From assembly GCA_010405405.1 (NCBI GenBank), contig MU004232.1, forward strand, positions 2,003,481 to 2,067,480: DNA of 64,000 nucleotides, in the 5' to 3' direction. The notes beneath the pieces are model-generated. The model saw only the letters and a list, made by a program, of their open reading frames with translations, did not search any database and was not told where the DNA came from. Each line of letters starts with the position of its first letter. The stretch's first letter is position 1. A program made the position numbers and the translations under genes. Source of the stretch: Microthyrium microscopicum. Lineage: Eukaryota > Ascomycota > Dothideomycetes > Microthyriales > Microthyriaceae. Shown here in pieces: positions 14,155-26,800 of this stretch.

Positions 14155-14240
14155 TAGGTTAGGTTATAATATTTCTAAAACCTAACCTACGCGGGTTATA
14201 AAAATATTTAGAGAAACCTATACCTAACCTAACCTAACCC
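14155..14240. repeat. Hairpin and CCTAA repeats at isochore edge
   Basis: TAGGTTAGGTT (14,155-14,165) and its perfect complement AACCTAACCTA (14,179-14,189) form an 11-bp stem with a 13-base loop. They are followed at 14,223-14,240 by CCTAACCTAACCTAACCC. The pentamer CCTAA is close to, but not the same as, the fungal telomere unit CCCTAA. The cluster sits exactly where AT-rich RIP DNA changes to normal genic DNA. It may be the end of a small inverted-repeat element; I cannot define its other end. Confidence 0.6.
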
Positions 14241-14245
14241 ATGCC

Positions 14246-15424
14246 CTAGCATACTTGCTCCTTAGTAAAGTTCTGTTGAGCCATGGAGTCTGAAGTCATA
14301 TATTGAGTATACTTGAAAGGTGATGTAGTCGTCGAGAATGTCTAGCGGATGAACGATAAATTTATCGGCGATTGAAAGTTATATGACGGTGGGTGCCTGT
14401 GCGATGAAGGGTACTCTTGAGAAGTAGCAGGTATTAGTGCGAAGCGTTCTACCATATTTATATGTTAGACATTGTATTCTTTGGTAGAGATCTTGACTAT
14501 TTTGCACATTGTGGTGGCAGATAAAGCGCCTAAGAGCTTCAAAGAGAGAGATTGGATACCCGAATATCAATTCGACGTGCACCCCTTGGGCTTAGATTAT
14601 CCAATTACAATACTAAAGAATGAAGATGTCGGGAGAAAGAGCAGTCTAATGCCCAAATTCATACAAACATAAGTAATATCTATCGTATAAGCCATAAACC
14701 CAATAAACCAATTCCTATAATATGGTAATCATGCATTTGAATCCAAACCCAAAATTCCCCAAACACCAATCAACCCACACTTAGTAACCATAGCCAAAGG
14801 GCACATGAACAACAACTATTTGCTAGCTCCAATGGCAGAACCTCCATCAAAGTCTGGCCTCTTTGAAAACAAAAGCAAAGGAACATATGCACGAAAAACA
14901 CTCGCGCAGATGATTAGTTCTGTAGTCGATTATGAATAGAAACAGCAGTGTAAGACAATAATTCGGCCAGATCATGCCCATGCATGATATAGTAATGGAG
15001 TAGATAAGAGTATGGTAGGTAAAACAGTTGAAGGGTGAAACCAGGAAACAAGAAAAACTCCAGTTGCTATGGTTTGTTGTGTTGCGCCATTGCCTAGTAA
15101 TGATATATTTCGCCTGTGGCGCCAGATAATGATATGGGTGGTGTATCCTGAATATTTTGCGCATAAAACTCCGTGCTGTGTGAAAGAGAAATGGACATGG
15201 GTATTCCAGAGCAAAGAGCAAAAACGATTCCGTTTGTAGTATGTTGCTGCCATGGAGATTGCGTAAGTGGCCGGTTGTTGGTTCCAAACGCGGCTCGTTA
15301 TGTGATTGCATGGTTCGTGAAAGTCGTTAAGTATACTGGTTGAAGGGGGCGGACGGTTGATATAGGGTTTTGAAAACACATTCAAGAAGACAAATGTTGC
15401 TGCCGTTGATATATGAGCATGTCA
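14246..15424. other. Intergenic, downstream of PUF gene
   Basis: Normal-composition DNA between the RIP block and the stop codon of the PUF gene. The part next to 15,424 should include the PUF 3' UTR. I see no convincing gene, tRNA or repeat here. Confidence 0.5.
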
Positions 15425-18400
15425 TCATTGGCTTACACCATTAGGCTGGCCAGGGAAGAAAGGATGTGCAGAGACGTTGTGGACGAGATGGTTAGCTGGC
15501 GTAAAGGCTGGAACTGCTACGAGGGTGATCTTGTTAGCTGGTCCACTGGCGGGTATAGAGCTTGTTGTACTTGTTGCGCCGGAATGTGGTTGAGTTCCAG
15601 TGCCATTGGATTGCATGCTAGACGGCCGAGTAGAGATCGGTGTCATGTTTGGTGTCATGTTTGATGGCATGTGTGTGAAGCGGAGCATTTTCTCTTCAAT
15701 GCCGTCCATGGTCTTCTTTGAGATTTTTCCACGCGCGCGGTTCACTTCTGGGTTGAGCGCGGACCAGAGACGATAACCTTCGGTTTGCGGTAGATACTCA
15801 AGCAGCGTTTCTATGGTAGTTAGTAATGCCATATTGCGAATAGGTTAGGTAAACTTACGAATAACATAGTTGCCAAAACCACACTTGACATACTCATACA
15901 ACGATTCGCCTTGGGTTTGATTGTGGCCTGGCTCCATGATTTGGCGCAGAATCTCAATTTGCTGTGCAGTGGTTCCGTGTACTACACACTTTTCAACCAC
16001 ATTGCTGGCAAACTTGTGTTTGGCGAAATCCTTGACGCCTCGATCTAGAATGAGCTTGATGATGCGGTTTCGACTAGTGATATCGCCGTGCGTGATAACA
16101 TGTTGCGCCACATAGTTGCCAAATTGGTCCTTGATAAGCTCCGCATCACAGGTAGACAGCTCATCGAGAACCTGTCGCTTGACATTGGGATCATTCTTCT
16201 CCAGCATGCGCTGTATTACGCGGCAGCCATAGGCATGTAGAGAAAGCTCGATTATTTTGCCAGTGACGACTTCGTAGATGAAACCGATGTATCTGCTATC
16301 GATCACTTCAATAGCCTTTTGAATAACGTGATTTCCATTTTGGTCTCGAATGCAACGAAGAACGCGGTGATCAGACTTGTCAGGAACAACCTCGTTGAGC
16401 TCAGATACAAGCTCAGCTTGTTGATCAGTGAGGATATGATCAAATGCCTAGGAAACAATTAGTTGGAGAACGAGAGGCTTTTGAGAAAACTAACCTTTTG
16501 CACCACACGGCAACCATACATCTGCAGACTCAACGGATAGATATGATTCTTCATCTCATTCGCGAGCTGTTTCTTTTGTATTTGGTCACCATGCTCGAAA
16601 AGCTTTTGAAGGACGTAGTTCCCAAACACGTCAAACATTAATTGCCTAGCATTTGGCATGATCTCGTCAAAGATAATCCCTTTCTCGTCACTGTTGGCTT
16701 GCTCAAGCTTTTGCTGTAGAAATCGCGAGCCGGCCTGGTCACCGGCAAACTCAACCACATTGGAGTAAACATCCTTGAGTTCAAACCGCCGATTTTTGCT
16801 TCCACTGGCGGAGCAATGTGCGTGAAATTCACGTAGAGCACCACTTTGAACTACTGGAGTATTTGAGTTGTTGAGTGATGGTCCAAGATACAACGGCATT
16901 TGCGGTGGCATGCCAAATGTCATGGCACCATTGGGGTTATAGCCTTGAACTGGGTAGTTGCCATATGGTACCATCGGACCTGCGTATTGACCGTTGCGAT
17001 TTTGCGTAGCCAACCAAGCTGCATATTGTTGAGCTTGAATATATAGCTGCGTTTGGTATTCTTGCTGCTGCATTTGAAGTTGCTGCTGATAGTTTCGAGG
17101 ATGCCGATTGCTGAGGACCAAAGCATTCGAAGGTGCAGGTGCGTTGCGCCCGTTTTGAAAACGTGATGCAGGGTTGTTGACATGATAGGGATCTTCATAT
17201 GGTGTGTAGTTGTGATTGTTAGCGTAGTAATTACTTGGAACAAAATCCGTTGCGTTTTGAATTGATCCATTACGATCAAGAGCTTGGTTTGGTCGTGGAG
17301 AATTATAATCTGACAGGGTTCTATCGAAAGGTGGAGACATGGGATATTGAAAAGAAGCCGTGGAATCATTGACAAAATCATGAGAAAAATATCGCTCTTG
17401 TGGGGAAAGGTTATTAGTGTTTAAATGGCCAGGCGCCTTTCGCAGGCTCAAAGACTTTTCGTTCTTTGTAGTTCGTTCATGTAATTTGAGATTCCCAAGA
17501 TTGCCTAACATGTCTTCATATGGATCGTTCCTCTCTAGATATGGCTGACCACTTGGCAGCTGGAAGCTAGGTCTTGGTCGATTGGAAGGATCTTCTTCAG
17601 GGAGAAACGATTCGTTCGAGTGGCGCGATGGTGGTAAGCTTCCGTTTCTTGTTGCGCCAGCACTTGAAGGCGCTGGGAAATCAATCCCTCTTCTGTGATC
17701 CTCGGTGGGCGAGACTCTTGATCCAGTGTTTGGCCATCTATGGGTAAAGCTTGAAATATGAGTGGACGAGTGTGCAGGAAGAGTGGGATATCCGTCGAGA
17801 ATTCCGTCTGAAGGTGGCCCATAGCCTGCCACGGCATCTAAAGAATTATGCGGTCCTTTGCCAAAAGATGAGAACTGCTGAAAAGATGGTTGAGTATTCT
17901 CAGAACGCTGCGGTTGCTGTAGTCCAGATCTGGGCAACGGCGGGTTAAGCGTGGATTGATTTTGTGATCGTGATGCTTCATCAGCATTCTTCCACCATTG
18001 AGCTTTGCGATCTGTCTCGGCCTCCGACGACTCAAATAACGAGGCTGATCCACCGGGAGTGAGGGGAGGGAGGAACGGCTTGCTTTCTGGGTGTAGAAAT
18101 CGATCGTTGGACGTCTTTGGAATCAAGCTACTGCTGTTTGCGCGCTGTCCAAGTGACAGTACATTTGGCCTATCAAGTCTGCTCTCGAGCTGTTGACCTG
18201 GTCTTGGAGGTTTCCCCCATATATCTTCGAAACTCGTCATCCCATAGTTGGTACCAAGTCCATTAATCAGCTTATTATTAGTTGTTTGCTTGGAACCAAA
18301 AGGGTCGTGCTCGCGACGGCTGAGATTTTGATATGTAGAACGATTTTCAGCAAAGCCTGATGTGGAGCGTTCATTTCTTTGTATAGACGATGCCATTGTG

Positions 18401-18477
18401 GAAGTAGAGCTATGATCGATTTGGTTGAGTCGACTGGTGGTAGTGATGGTAGAAGGATGAGGAAATCGATTATCCAT
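15425..18477 (-). CDS. Pumilio/Puf3-type RNA-binding protein
   Basis: Likely a sequence-specific binder of mRNA 3' UTRs that represses or localises transcripts in the cytoplasm. Three exons, 18,477-16,495, 16,447-15,859 and 15,810-15,425, give 985 residues; introns are 47 and 48 bases, and the second has a TACTAAC branch. The N-terminal ~540 residues are low-complexity (Ser, Pro, Asn, Gln). Residues ~545-880 form eight Puf repeats. Base-reading residues in order are SRxxQ, NYxxQ, CRxxQ, NHxxQ, CRxxQ, NYxxQ, SNxxE, NYxxQ. By the established PUF code, read from repeat 8 to 1, this specifies UGUA-U/N-AUA, the Puf3/PUM site. The start ATG at 18,477 is the first in frame. Yeast Puf3 controls nuclear-encoded mitochondrial mRNAs; the same role here is inference. 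Confidence 0.93.
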
Positions 18478-21400
18478 ATGTTATAGACGAGTTGATCTAG
18501 CAGCTTTCTACAGTAAATCGATTAACACAGATGGATATATAATAGATGGAGAGCTTACTGTAGCTAGTAATATGAAGCAGATCGGGGATAAGATGAGAGT
18601 ATTAGACAAGAAATGTACAGAAAAGTGTGTAGGAGAGTCGGAGGAAGCGGCGCGCGTTAGAGACGGCAGCGACAGAGAACCAGATATTTAGCGTGAAGGG
18701 AAAGAAGGGTTATGAACAAAGATATGAACAGTTAGGACTCTAGATGTAAGGTCTTGGTGAAGCAAAGTAAGGTAGAAATTGACACAGTGGATACAGAGAT
18801 CCCCCTTGAATGCAGTGGACGGGGCGGCAGGCTAGCAGTCAAGTTGGCATGTTCCTCGAAGATTGGGCCCAGCGCGCATAGGCCGGGGAATGCATGGAGG
18901 AACGAGGCCAGCAGAGGAGATGGACACAGAGATGAAGAGCTGGTTCTGTGGGTGACGCAAGGGAGCGGGCGAGACGGAATGGAGAGGGCGCGAAGTGGGC
19001 GACGGGGTTCCGGTAGAGGGTTTGATGAGGCTGGCAACCCGACGGGAGAGAGATGAAGGGGAAGAGCGGCGCAAGAAGAGATGAGAGACGCCAGAAGAAG
19101 ATAATGGTAGAGGGAGACTAGAAGAAGTGGTGATAACCAAATATGATTTTTGGAGAGATGGTGGGTTGAAATGTTGGGGTAGATGTTTGGGGGGGGGATA
19201 TGGCCAGAAGTTTGTAGATGCCAGAAAAATCGAAGGTTTATTTTTTTGGAGGGAAGCTGGACGGATCCAAGGGCGGGTGGCTTGGTTTGGCTTCTCTTGG
19301 TTCCCTTCAGCTAAACTGTCCAGGGTATGGCGTCTGTATTTAGCGGCTCACCACTATAAATGTCGTGACAAGAAACAAGAGACCTGGTTGTCGTAATCCA
19401 CCACTCTATGCTGCTCAACTATGACTTGGTAATTATAGCTGAACGAACACTCAATGTATCGAATGTCCCAAGATCCTGGTGCAGCACTGAACTGCGACCG
19501 GTACTGACCGAGCGAGGGCTGGCAGATCATTTCATCTATTCGTCTGTATCAGAGATCTTGAACCCCCCTTCCAGGAGCCTCCACTTGCCATTAGAGGCTG
19601 CAGCAGCCGCCACAGTTCGCTAAATATACTGACACGCTCCGCTATTTGCTGGGCCAGCCCGCCGCTAAACTTAATCCCTCCGAAAAGCCCATCCAGTCAA
19701 CGTGCCCTAAGCCCTACAGCTTTACTTCCTCTGCTCTTCTCGCCTCTTTTTGACATGGTTTTCTGCTATCATCCTCCAGTAAGGTACAAGTTCAAGATAG
19801 CATCCATTATCTCCAAGGTATCTTCAAGGTACTGGTAGTTATGATATCTGTTTCAACCATCCTACCATCCCAAATTTGGGCAAGTACCTTGATCGAACCT
19901 GGAAGCCAACAAGGTATGGATACCAGAAGGCAGATTCTCCAGACTAATTAGGACAAGTATTGCTCTCGCAGTCTCATCGCCAGATTTGATGCAGTTCTGG
20001 AATGTCGACAAAGCCCCTTGAATACTACATCCCAGTTCCGTTCATCCAATTATCGTTGACAGACTCACCGATTGCATGCACGTAAATCGCTGACAGCTGT
20101 ACGCCATTCTCTGAGCTTTCGCCACGTTGACTTTTCCTCCTATAATTGTGCGCCTCCTTTTGCTTTTGGTCCCTTCTTATTTATATACCACTACACTTTC
20201 CAATAACTACACTGCGCGTGCTATACAGTAACTCCAGTCCCAAGCACTTTTAGTATTTCTTATACTAGAGTACCCCGCTCTCTAAAATATTTCGCCTCTC
20301 AAAACTTGTTTTGGCGCACATACTCCATCCGTTCCATGTTCCGTTTCCTCCCAAGAAACTGAGACGGATGTGGTTTGCATGTCTTATCACGTTTCACACC
20401 TATCAAAACATCTTTTTATCATCTGACGCCTCATATCTCCAGTACCTGGACACAATTTCGGGTAGATCAGATTATTTATTTCAAATGTTCTTCTTCAGTG
20501 ATAAGAAATTACCTTTAGTACTATGCAACATCTCGATGCTATTGAAGTTACTGGTACCAGAATAGATATTTCTTATTTTACTCCAACTTGTGCTCTAGTT
20601 GCACAGTTTCCAGGCCAGACGATCAACTCGGATGCATTTGCTACTGCAGCTTGCCATGCTGCAGCCGAGCCATGCTTAAGCCACCAACAGTCAACCTACC
20701 AGATTAATCATTTTTTTTACCCGCGTTGGCTTCCGAGTGTACAGGAGGGGCTATTCTGTTGTTATCTAGCGTGCGACAAATACTATCACCCCTACTTGCT
20801 TATACAGATATAGTGGTATTGGTCTATAAGCTCTACATAAGTTCGTAGGTTATGCAGTCGATGTCAACGTCAACCTGAAATATATATCCATGAGAGTCAT
20901 AATATCCACGCTTCGTATGGTTTTTGTATCGGATAGTCGCTGTATTAGAGCTCTTAGAAGAAAAAACAATCATCTCTGCTGACCAGGCTCGGTTGAGCAA
21001 CGTAGGACCAGAAATGCACGGGTGGATGCGCCATCTCAGTCATATCATCATTCTCCGCACCAGCCGCGCTCGCCGTTGTATAGTAATAAGCTTGGATGAT
21101 AAATACAAACTCTACTGGCCCAGCAGAAGTCTACAATATCAATTTGGCCGTTGCACAAGGGCCGAGGTGATGATCTAAAAACCCTTTGCTAGCAGAGTTC
21201 ACGATATTGTACGAGCCACAATAATGAGCAAAAGCCTTTGTCATGGCAGTTCAGGATAACCCATGTATACAGTATATCACCAACCCATTTCTGGGGAACG
21301 GCCAATATCGACAAGGCTCAATCTGATCACCAACCAAAATCGTCATGGTTCTGGCATGATCAGCCAATTAGAAAGTGGCATAGCAAAAGGAAGTAAATTA

Positions 21401-22671
21401 AGCCCAGATCGGGATACTTTGACGCAGATCAGCAAGGCCGGCGACCGTTGAAAGGGGTGTGCTGAGATTGAGACGTGCGCTTCGGTTGCCGCTGATTATT
21501 GGAAAGGCCTAAACATCGCCAAAGATGATGTTGGTGGTGTGGGTCAGGTGTTGGGAATACAGGTGGGTTATGTGTGGGTTTATATGGTTCAGCGGTTGTT
21601 CAACTGGCGGGGAGAGTCTGGAGAGGAACGAGAAAGCAAAGAGTTTGGTTGTTTCGAAACTTTGCTATCTGGGGATTGAGGGGATTGGCAGCAGCGAAGG
21701 GCGCAATTGGCTGTTTCAGAGCGTGGAAGGCGTGGAAGAAGGAAGGCTTGGCAGGCACCATCTGCCGCCAGTGAGATAAGCTGGGTTGTGATTGGCCTGA
21801 GCGGAATAAGCAGTTGCTCGTTTTGCAACCACAGAAAGCTTGAGGAAGGCACGACCCTGTCTAGCGGCTGGATTTGGCAGTGTTGACTGGCAGTCTGGCC
21901 GCTCGTGCCTGCCTTTCAAGGGAATTGTGCCTGCATCCGCGAGTCCGCTCTTGCTGCAACTGCATTGGTGTGTTTTTGTTGGTGGCAGATGGTCATTTCC
22001 ACCAAAACTCCAAAAGTCAACACCACGCTTTCGTCCCTCACTCTCTCCATCTCTTACTCCTGCCTTTGCCTCCAGTCTCTCGTTTTTTCCCTTACTACGC
22101 TCCTTCTTTTCTTTTCAAATCTTTGGTCGTGGAAAGTGTGTTTGCATCACTCTTTAGCAACATACTCCCGACTGTTCTTTCCTTGAAAATAACCCCTTTC
22201 AATCCCTCGCTCCTTATCAACCGCTCACGGTTCAGCCTGCTCTCTATACCCATACTCATTCCCCAGCGGAAGAGATAATCGCATGTCGGTAAGACCACTC
22301 ACTAGCACTCAATTCAATCGATCCCAATGGGCTGTGACTCTGTCTAATCGACGCGGTCCACGGTCATCCTCCAACATTCCATGTCTTGCCCACGCTCATC
22401 ACAACAAATTCCCCCTTGAAAAGAACCCACACACGCTTCATACATTCCCGCGATTTTGGTCACCCGCGCCACTCGAATTTTTCACACAAACAGACGCTCA
22501 CTCACATTTCTTGCCTCTAGCAGATTCCCGTCAAACTCTTTTGACCATTCATTTCCCTGATACACGATCAAGAGACTGGTCTCAATAACTTCTTTTTCCA
22601 AACCTTCAATCTTCCAACACTCTACCAACAATAACCACTTTATACCACAATCGTAACAATCGCAACCAACC
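18478..22671. other. Intergenic region between divergent genes
   Basis: A 4.2-kb region between the PUF gene (-) and the next gene (+). The side near 18.5-19.2 kb is probably the PUF promoter and 5' UTR. The side near 21.9-22.67 kb is CT-rich on +, typical of a fungal promoter and leader for the 22,672 gene. The middle (19.4-21.5 kb) has only short frames without domain, signal peptide or splice support. Confidence 0.5.
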
Positions 22672-23223
22672 ATGCCCGCCCTGCATAAATTGGTCGTCCG
22701 CGACGACTCTAGCTCCGATGGCAGCATGACTCCAACCATGCTCAAACTCCTGATTGCTCTCGTCGTCCTTGCAGTCGTCACCATTCTCCTCATTGCCGGC
22801 CTTCTTATTCTCCGAGCAGTCAAACGTACGCGCAGTCGCCCTTCATCTCTCAACGCGCAAGCATTCGGCTCAGAAAAGACATCAAATTATCGCCGCCTTA
22901 CCATTGAAACCATGAACACCACTCCCGCTTACGCCATTCAAGAGAAGGGTGCCTTTGTTATTGGTGACAGCCAGCCTACAACACCCACTACTCCTTTACC
23001 GGAGATTCATATCACCTTCCCGGATGAGGTGGACAAGACCGGCCGCCCTCAAAGTGGCAGAGTGGTTGTTGTACACATGGGCGACAACGACGCTGTCGGC
23101 TTAGCACCTCTTGAGGACTCCCTTCCACCATACGAGCGCGAGGGTGGACAACGGTTCCAGAGTCTGGACCTAGACCGCATCGGAGGTTTGAAAGAGAAGG
23201 ATCTTGAGAAGCAATGGTCTTGA
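22672..23223 (+). CDS. Small single-span membrane protein, unknown function
   Basis: One exon, 183 residues, not recognised. The short N-terminus (Asp/Ser-rich) is followed by a strong hydrophobic segment at residues ~24-48, then a basic KRTRSR stop-transfer patch, so the N-terminus is probably outside or luminal and the ~130-residue tail cytosolic. The tail is disordered, with a Thr/Pro run (TTPTTPLP) and an LPPY motif near residues 151-154. LPxY/PPxY motifs are known to bind WW domains of Rsp5/Nedd4-type ubiquitin ligases, so an adaptor role is a guess, not a call. The start follows a CAACC context. The upstream 5' region is CT-rich. GPI13 follows on the same strand 667 bases on. Confidence 0.75.
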   Translation: MPALHKLVVRDDSSSDGSMTPTMLKLLIALVVLAVVTILLIAGLLILRAVKRTRSRPSSLNAQAFGSEKTSNYRRLTIETMNTTPAYAIQEKGAFVIGDSQPTTPTTPLPEIHITFPDEVDKTGRPQSGRVVVVHMGDNDAVGLAPLEDSLPPYEREGGQRFQSLDLDRIGGLKEKDLEKQWS

Positions 23224-23890
23224 TGTACCATGGCGGAATCATCCAACACCTAATCTCGATAATCTTAATCTTTTATTTGAAATCCGAAAGGCCAGGGACT
23301 GGAGGTCTGGCTGGTGGACCGGAGACGATATCGCTCACCAAAGATTTCCCAGACTGTAATGACGACTTTTTACTTCAACGACTTTTCAACCTTCTTCTTT
23401 TTCTCCGCGAGGTAGATGCTTGGAACCGCTCAACTCGGCCTCTTGTTGCAAAACACAGAGCCATCTGTTTATAGCACTAGGCGGTTCCAGGGTCTCTTTT
23501 CGTTCGGTGTTCTGTCTGGTGGTGGTTGATGGCTCAGGCGTGGCCGTCTTCTCGTTAGGCATTTCTATTCTTCAGCGACTGGCGCAAATGCTCCAGAGCA
23601 ATGATGTATATTTTACACACACTGTACCTATAGCTAAATTAATGTGTGCTCTCAACCAAGAAGTCAAATAGCCTGATGTGAATCGTTGGTGCAAACGTCT
23701 AAGCTGCAGCTATTTAGTGCGTGCAGGGATGCGTCACTTTCAATTCCCAATTGATCTGAGCTTCTTTGAAACAACAACAACCACATCGCACTACTCCCAT
23801 ACATTCAATGAGCATTCAATGAGCAGAGAAAGATCTTACATACTCATACATTCGTGCTAATGTGTCTAGTAGTCTTAAAGTTCTTCATGA
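23224..23890 (+). other. Intergenic, 3' UTR and GPI13 promoter
   Basis: Between two co-oriented genes. It should contain the 3' UTR of the small membrane protein gene and the GPI13 promoter. A short direct repeat (CATTCAATGAG) occurs at about 23,802-23,824. Nothing else stands out. Confidence 0.45.
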
Positions 23891-26800
23891 ATGAGCCATG
23901 ATACCTCGGTAGCCTACAATACCATCCCTATTCCTCGAACTCCACTCCCTGCTTCCTCGTCCGCCATGCCGAAAGATGGCTCCGTCAAGTCTACAAAGTC
24001 GTCGAATACGGAATATGCGTCTATATCGAAACAATGGGCCGATGCAAAGGCGGTCAAACAACTGGAAGCGACCCAGTCGGAAGACTCCGTTGAACTTTCC
24101 AGACGCGCCGCAGCTAGTTTGAAGCAGGCAGAGATATTGTTCACCGTGAAACAAGGACTGTTAATGACCTGGTTTGCCATTCTGGTTCTTCTACACGTAC
24201 TTGGACTATACCTCTTCACTTCGGGCTTTCTCCTTACGCGTATGGTCCTCGACGACACGTCCAATTGTACAGCACCGCCCGTTGCCCTCGAATCGAAGCT
24301 CTCGCTGGGCAATTCGCAAACCGGCTGCTGGCACCCCAAGTCCTTCGACAAGGCCGTGGTTATCATCATTGACGCACTACGCTACGACTTTACCGTCCCG
24401 TACCAAGCGCCTGAATATAACCTTAACGAGCCACCACGGCACTACCACGATGCACTCACCGTCCTCTACGAGACAGCCGTCCAGTCCCCCGAAAACGCAG
24501 TCCTTCTCCCCTTCATCGCCGACCCACCAACAACCACACTCCAGCGCATCAAGGGCCTAACAACCGGAACTCTTCCCACTTTCATCGAAGCTGGCAGCAA
24601 TTTCGCAGGCGAAGCTATTGAAGAAGACAATCTCATAGCCCAACTCCGGACCGCCAACCGCTCCGTCGTCCACATCGGCGACGATACCTGGCACGCGCTC
24701 TTCCCGGGCTATTTCAACGCAGAGCTCACCAAGCCGTATGATTCTCTTAATGTCTGGGACTTGCATACCGTCGATACGGGCGTCATCACGCACCTGCTGC
24801 CGCTGATGCAGCCTGCGAACGCATCGCGCTGGGATTTTCTTATTGGGCATTTGCTTGGTGTTGATCATGCGGGTCATCGGTATGGACCGGACCATGCTGC
24901 TATGGCGGACAAGTTGCGCCAGATGGACAGATTTTTGCGCGACGTTATAGCGCAAGTGGATGAGCGCACGCTTTTGGTAGTCATGGGAGACCATGGCATG
25001 GACAGCAAAGGTGACCATGGTGGCGAGTCAGACGATGAGGTGCAGGCGGCGCTGTGGATGTATTCAAAGAAGCCTTTTTTTGGACGTCGAAAGGGCACTG
25101 ATATGCGGCCACCGATGACGGCTAAGGAGCGCGCTGTGGGACAGATCGATTTGGTGCCGACCCTCTCGCTTCTCCTAGGACTACCTATTCCCTTCAACAA
25201 TCTCGGGGCGCCTATCTTCGAAGCTTTTGCTGGCCGCTTGGGAACAAATTGGGAGAATTTGTCGCGAGTGTATCGATTAGCGGGAGCACAGATTGCGAGG
25301 TATATGGGCGAGTATGCCGCCGTGCGGAAACTGGAGTCTACGAATCGGAAACAGTATGATATGGCAACGACGCTTTGGGGAAGTCGTACTGACAAACGAG
25401 GCTCATCGGATCCTTGGGAGATCATTCATACGGCGTACTGGCTATATCAGAAAGAAACACTGAAATTATGCAAGTCATTATGGGCTCAATTCGATGTTAC
25501 AAGTATGGTTTCCGGCATAACTGTATTGGCTCTTACCCTGGGTGTCTTACTGGTATATTCAAGGAGTATTCCAGGCAATCTGGCGGACCTGAGTCCTCTA
25601 CTGGTTAGGAGAGCTGGAATTGGGCTGGTCTTAGGAGTCGCCGCTGGCTTTGGCGTAAATGCCATGTTACAAAGCTCGTCGTGGCTTGGAATGATGGCTC
25701 TTTCAACTGCAATCGGTGGTCTGCTAGGAAGTGTTTGGGGACTTATACCGAGTGCCCCAAGTATGTCGCTACCAATACCGCGGTCCATTTTCTCCTGGAT
25801 ATCGGTTATATTTACACTAGCCTTGTCGATAGGGTTTGCTTCCAACTCTTATACCATATGGGAGGACCGCATTCTGCTGTTCTTCCTTACGACACTAAGC
25901 ATTCTGTTCTGCGCCGCCTCTCTGCGACAAGAGAATGTCGTTGACAGAGCCTATGGGTGCTACCACTCTATTCTCTTTGGTGTTCTCACCCGCCTAGCCT
26001 CATTCTCACGACTCTGCCGCGAAGAACAAATGCCATACTGCGAGTCAACTTACTACTCCTCATCCAGCTCTTCCACCATCGCCGCTTGGCAACTGCTCAT
26101 TCCCGTCGCCATCGCTTTTGCACTCCCCGGAATTATCAAACAATACCACCAAAACACGCAGTCCTACCACCACTCCGCCGTCCTCTGGTACGGCTTCGCC
26201 TTCCGCTCTGCCCTCTGGCTCAGCGCTGTCTTCTGGCTCCTCAACACCGCCGACGACCACGCCTGGCTCTCCACCTACATCTCCGAAAGCACCATGAAGA
26301 CCACAAAAGTCATGCTCGCCCAAACAGCCCTTGGCATCGCCATCGCCGTCGGCTACTCCATCTACGCCTGGTCCGCCCCCTTCCTCTCCATCACCACCTC
26401 CACGCCCACCGCCAACAGCCCACCCATCGCCGGCCTCGCCAACGTCCACGGCACACGCTACCTCCCTCTCCTAACAATCTACCTCGCACCCATACTCCTC
26501 CTCCAAAAACCCCTCGGCGCCGGCACAACCGCCCTGCTAGCCTGGCAAATCCTCGCCCTCCTCGAACTCCTCTCCACCCTCAATCTAGCATCCCCCATCG
26601 GACCCACGACCCTCGCTCTTCTAGCCTCCTTCCACTACTTCACCACCGGCCACACAGCAACGCTATCATCTCTCCAATGGGACGCCGCCTTCATCCCGCT
26701 ACATACCATCCGACAGCCCTTCTCCGCCATCCTCATCGCCCTTAACACGCTTGGTCCGCATATCCTGTGCGCACTCGCCGTACCGCTCATCCCGCTTTGG

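Larger units (their letters stand above)
1..14205. repeat. RIP-mutated AT-rich isochore
   Basis: About 14 kb of AT-rich DNA, near 20% G+C in lines I counted by eye. CpA and TpG are almost missing while TpA is very common and CpC, CpT and CpG persist. This is the expected product of repeat-induced point mutation (CpA to TpA on both strands), known in Pezizomycotina. No intact gene is visible. The block contains a recognisable Gypsy fossil at its left end, several simple and tandem repeats, and one much less mutated TIR element. The parts outside those named features (2,931-4,055, 4,801-9,089, 9,431-10,616, 11,423-13,060 and 13,301-14,154) are RIP-degraded DNA that I could not assign. The change to normal composition near 14,205-14,245 is abrupt. 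Confidence 0.93.

Noticed and set aside
4001-14200. CRISPR array or other prokaryotic features
   Set aside because: The tandem arrays have no unique spacers, and the window is plainly eukaryotic.
14223-14240. Interstitial telomere
   Set aside because: The unit is CCTAA with only one terminal CCC, not repeated CCCTAA; three pentamers are too few and the flanks do not resemble subtelomeric genes.
26060-26449. Glycine/aspartate-rich minus-strand frame inside GPI13
   Set aside because: A shadow of the GC-rich codon use of the GPI13 coding strand.
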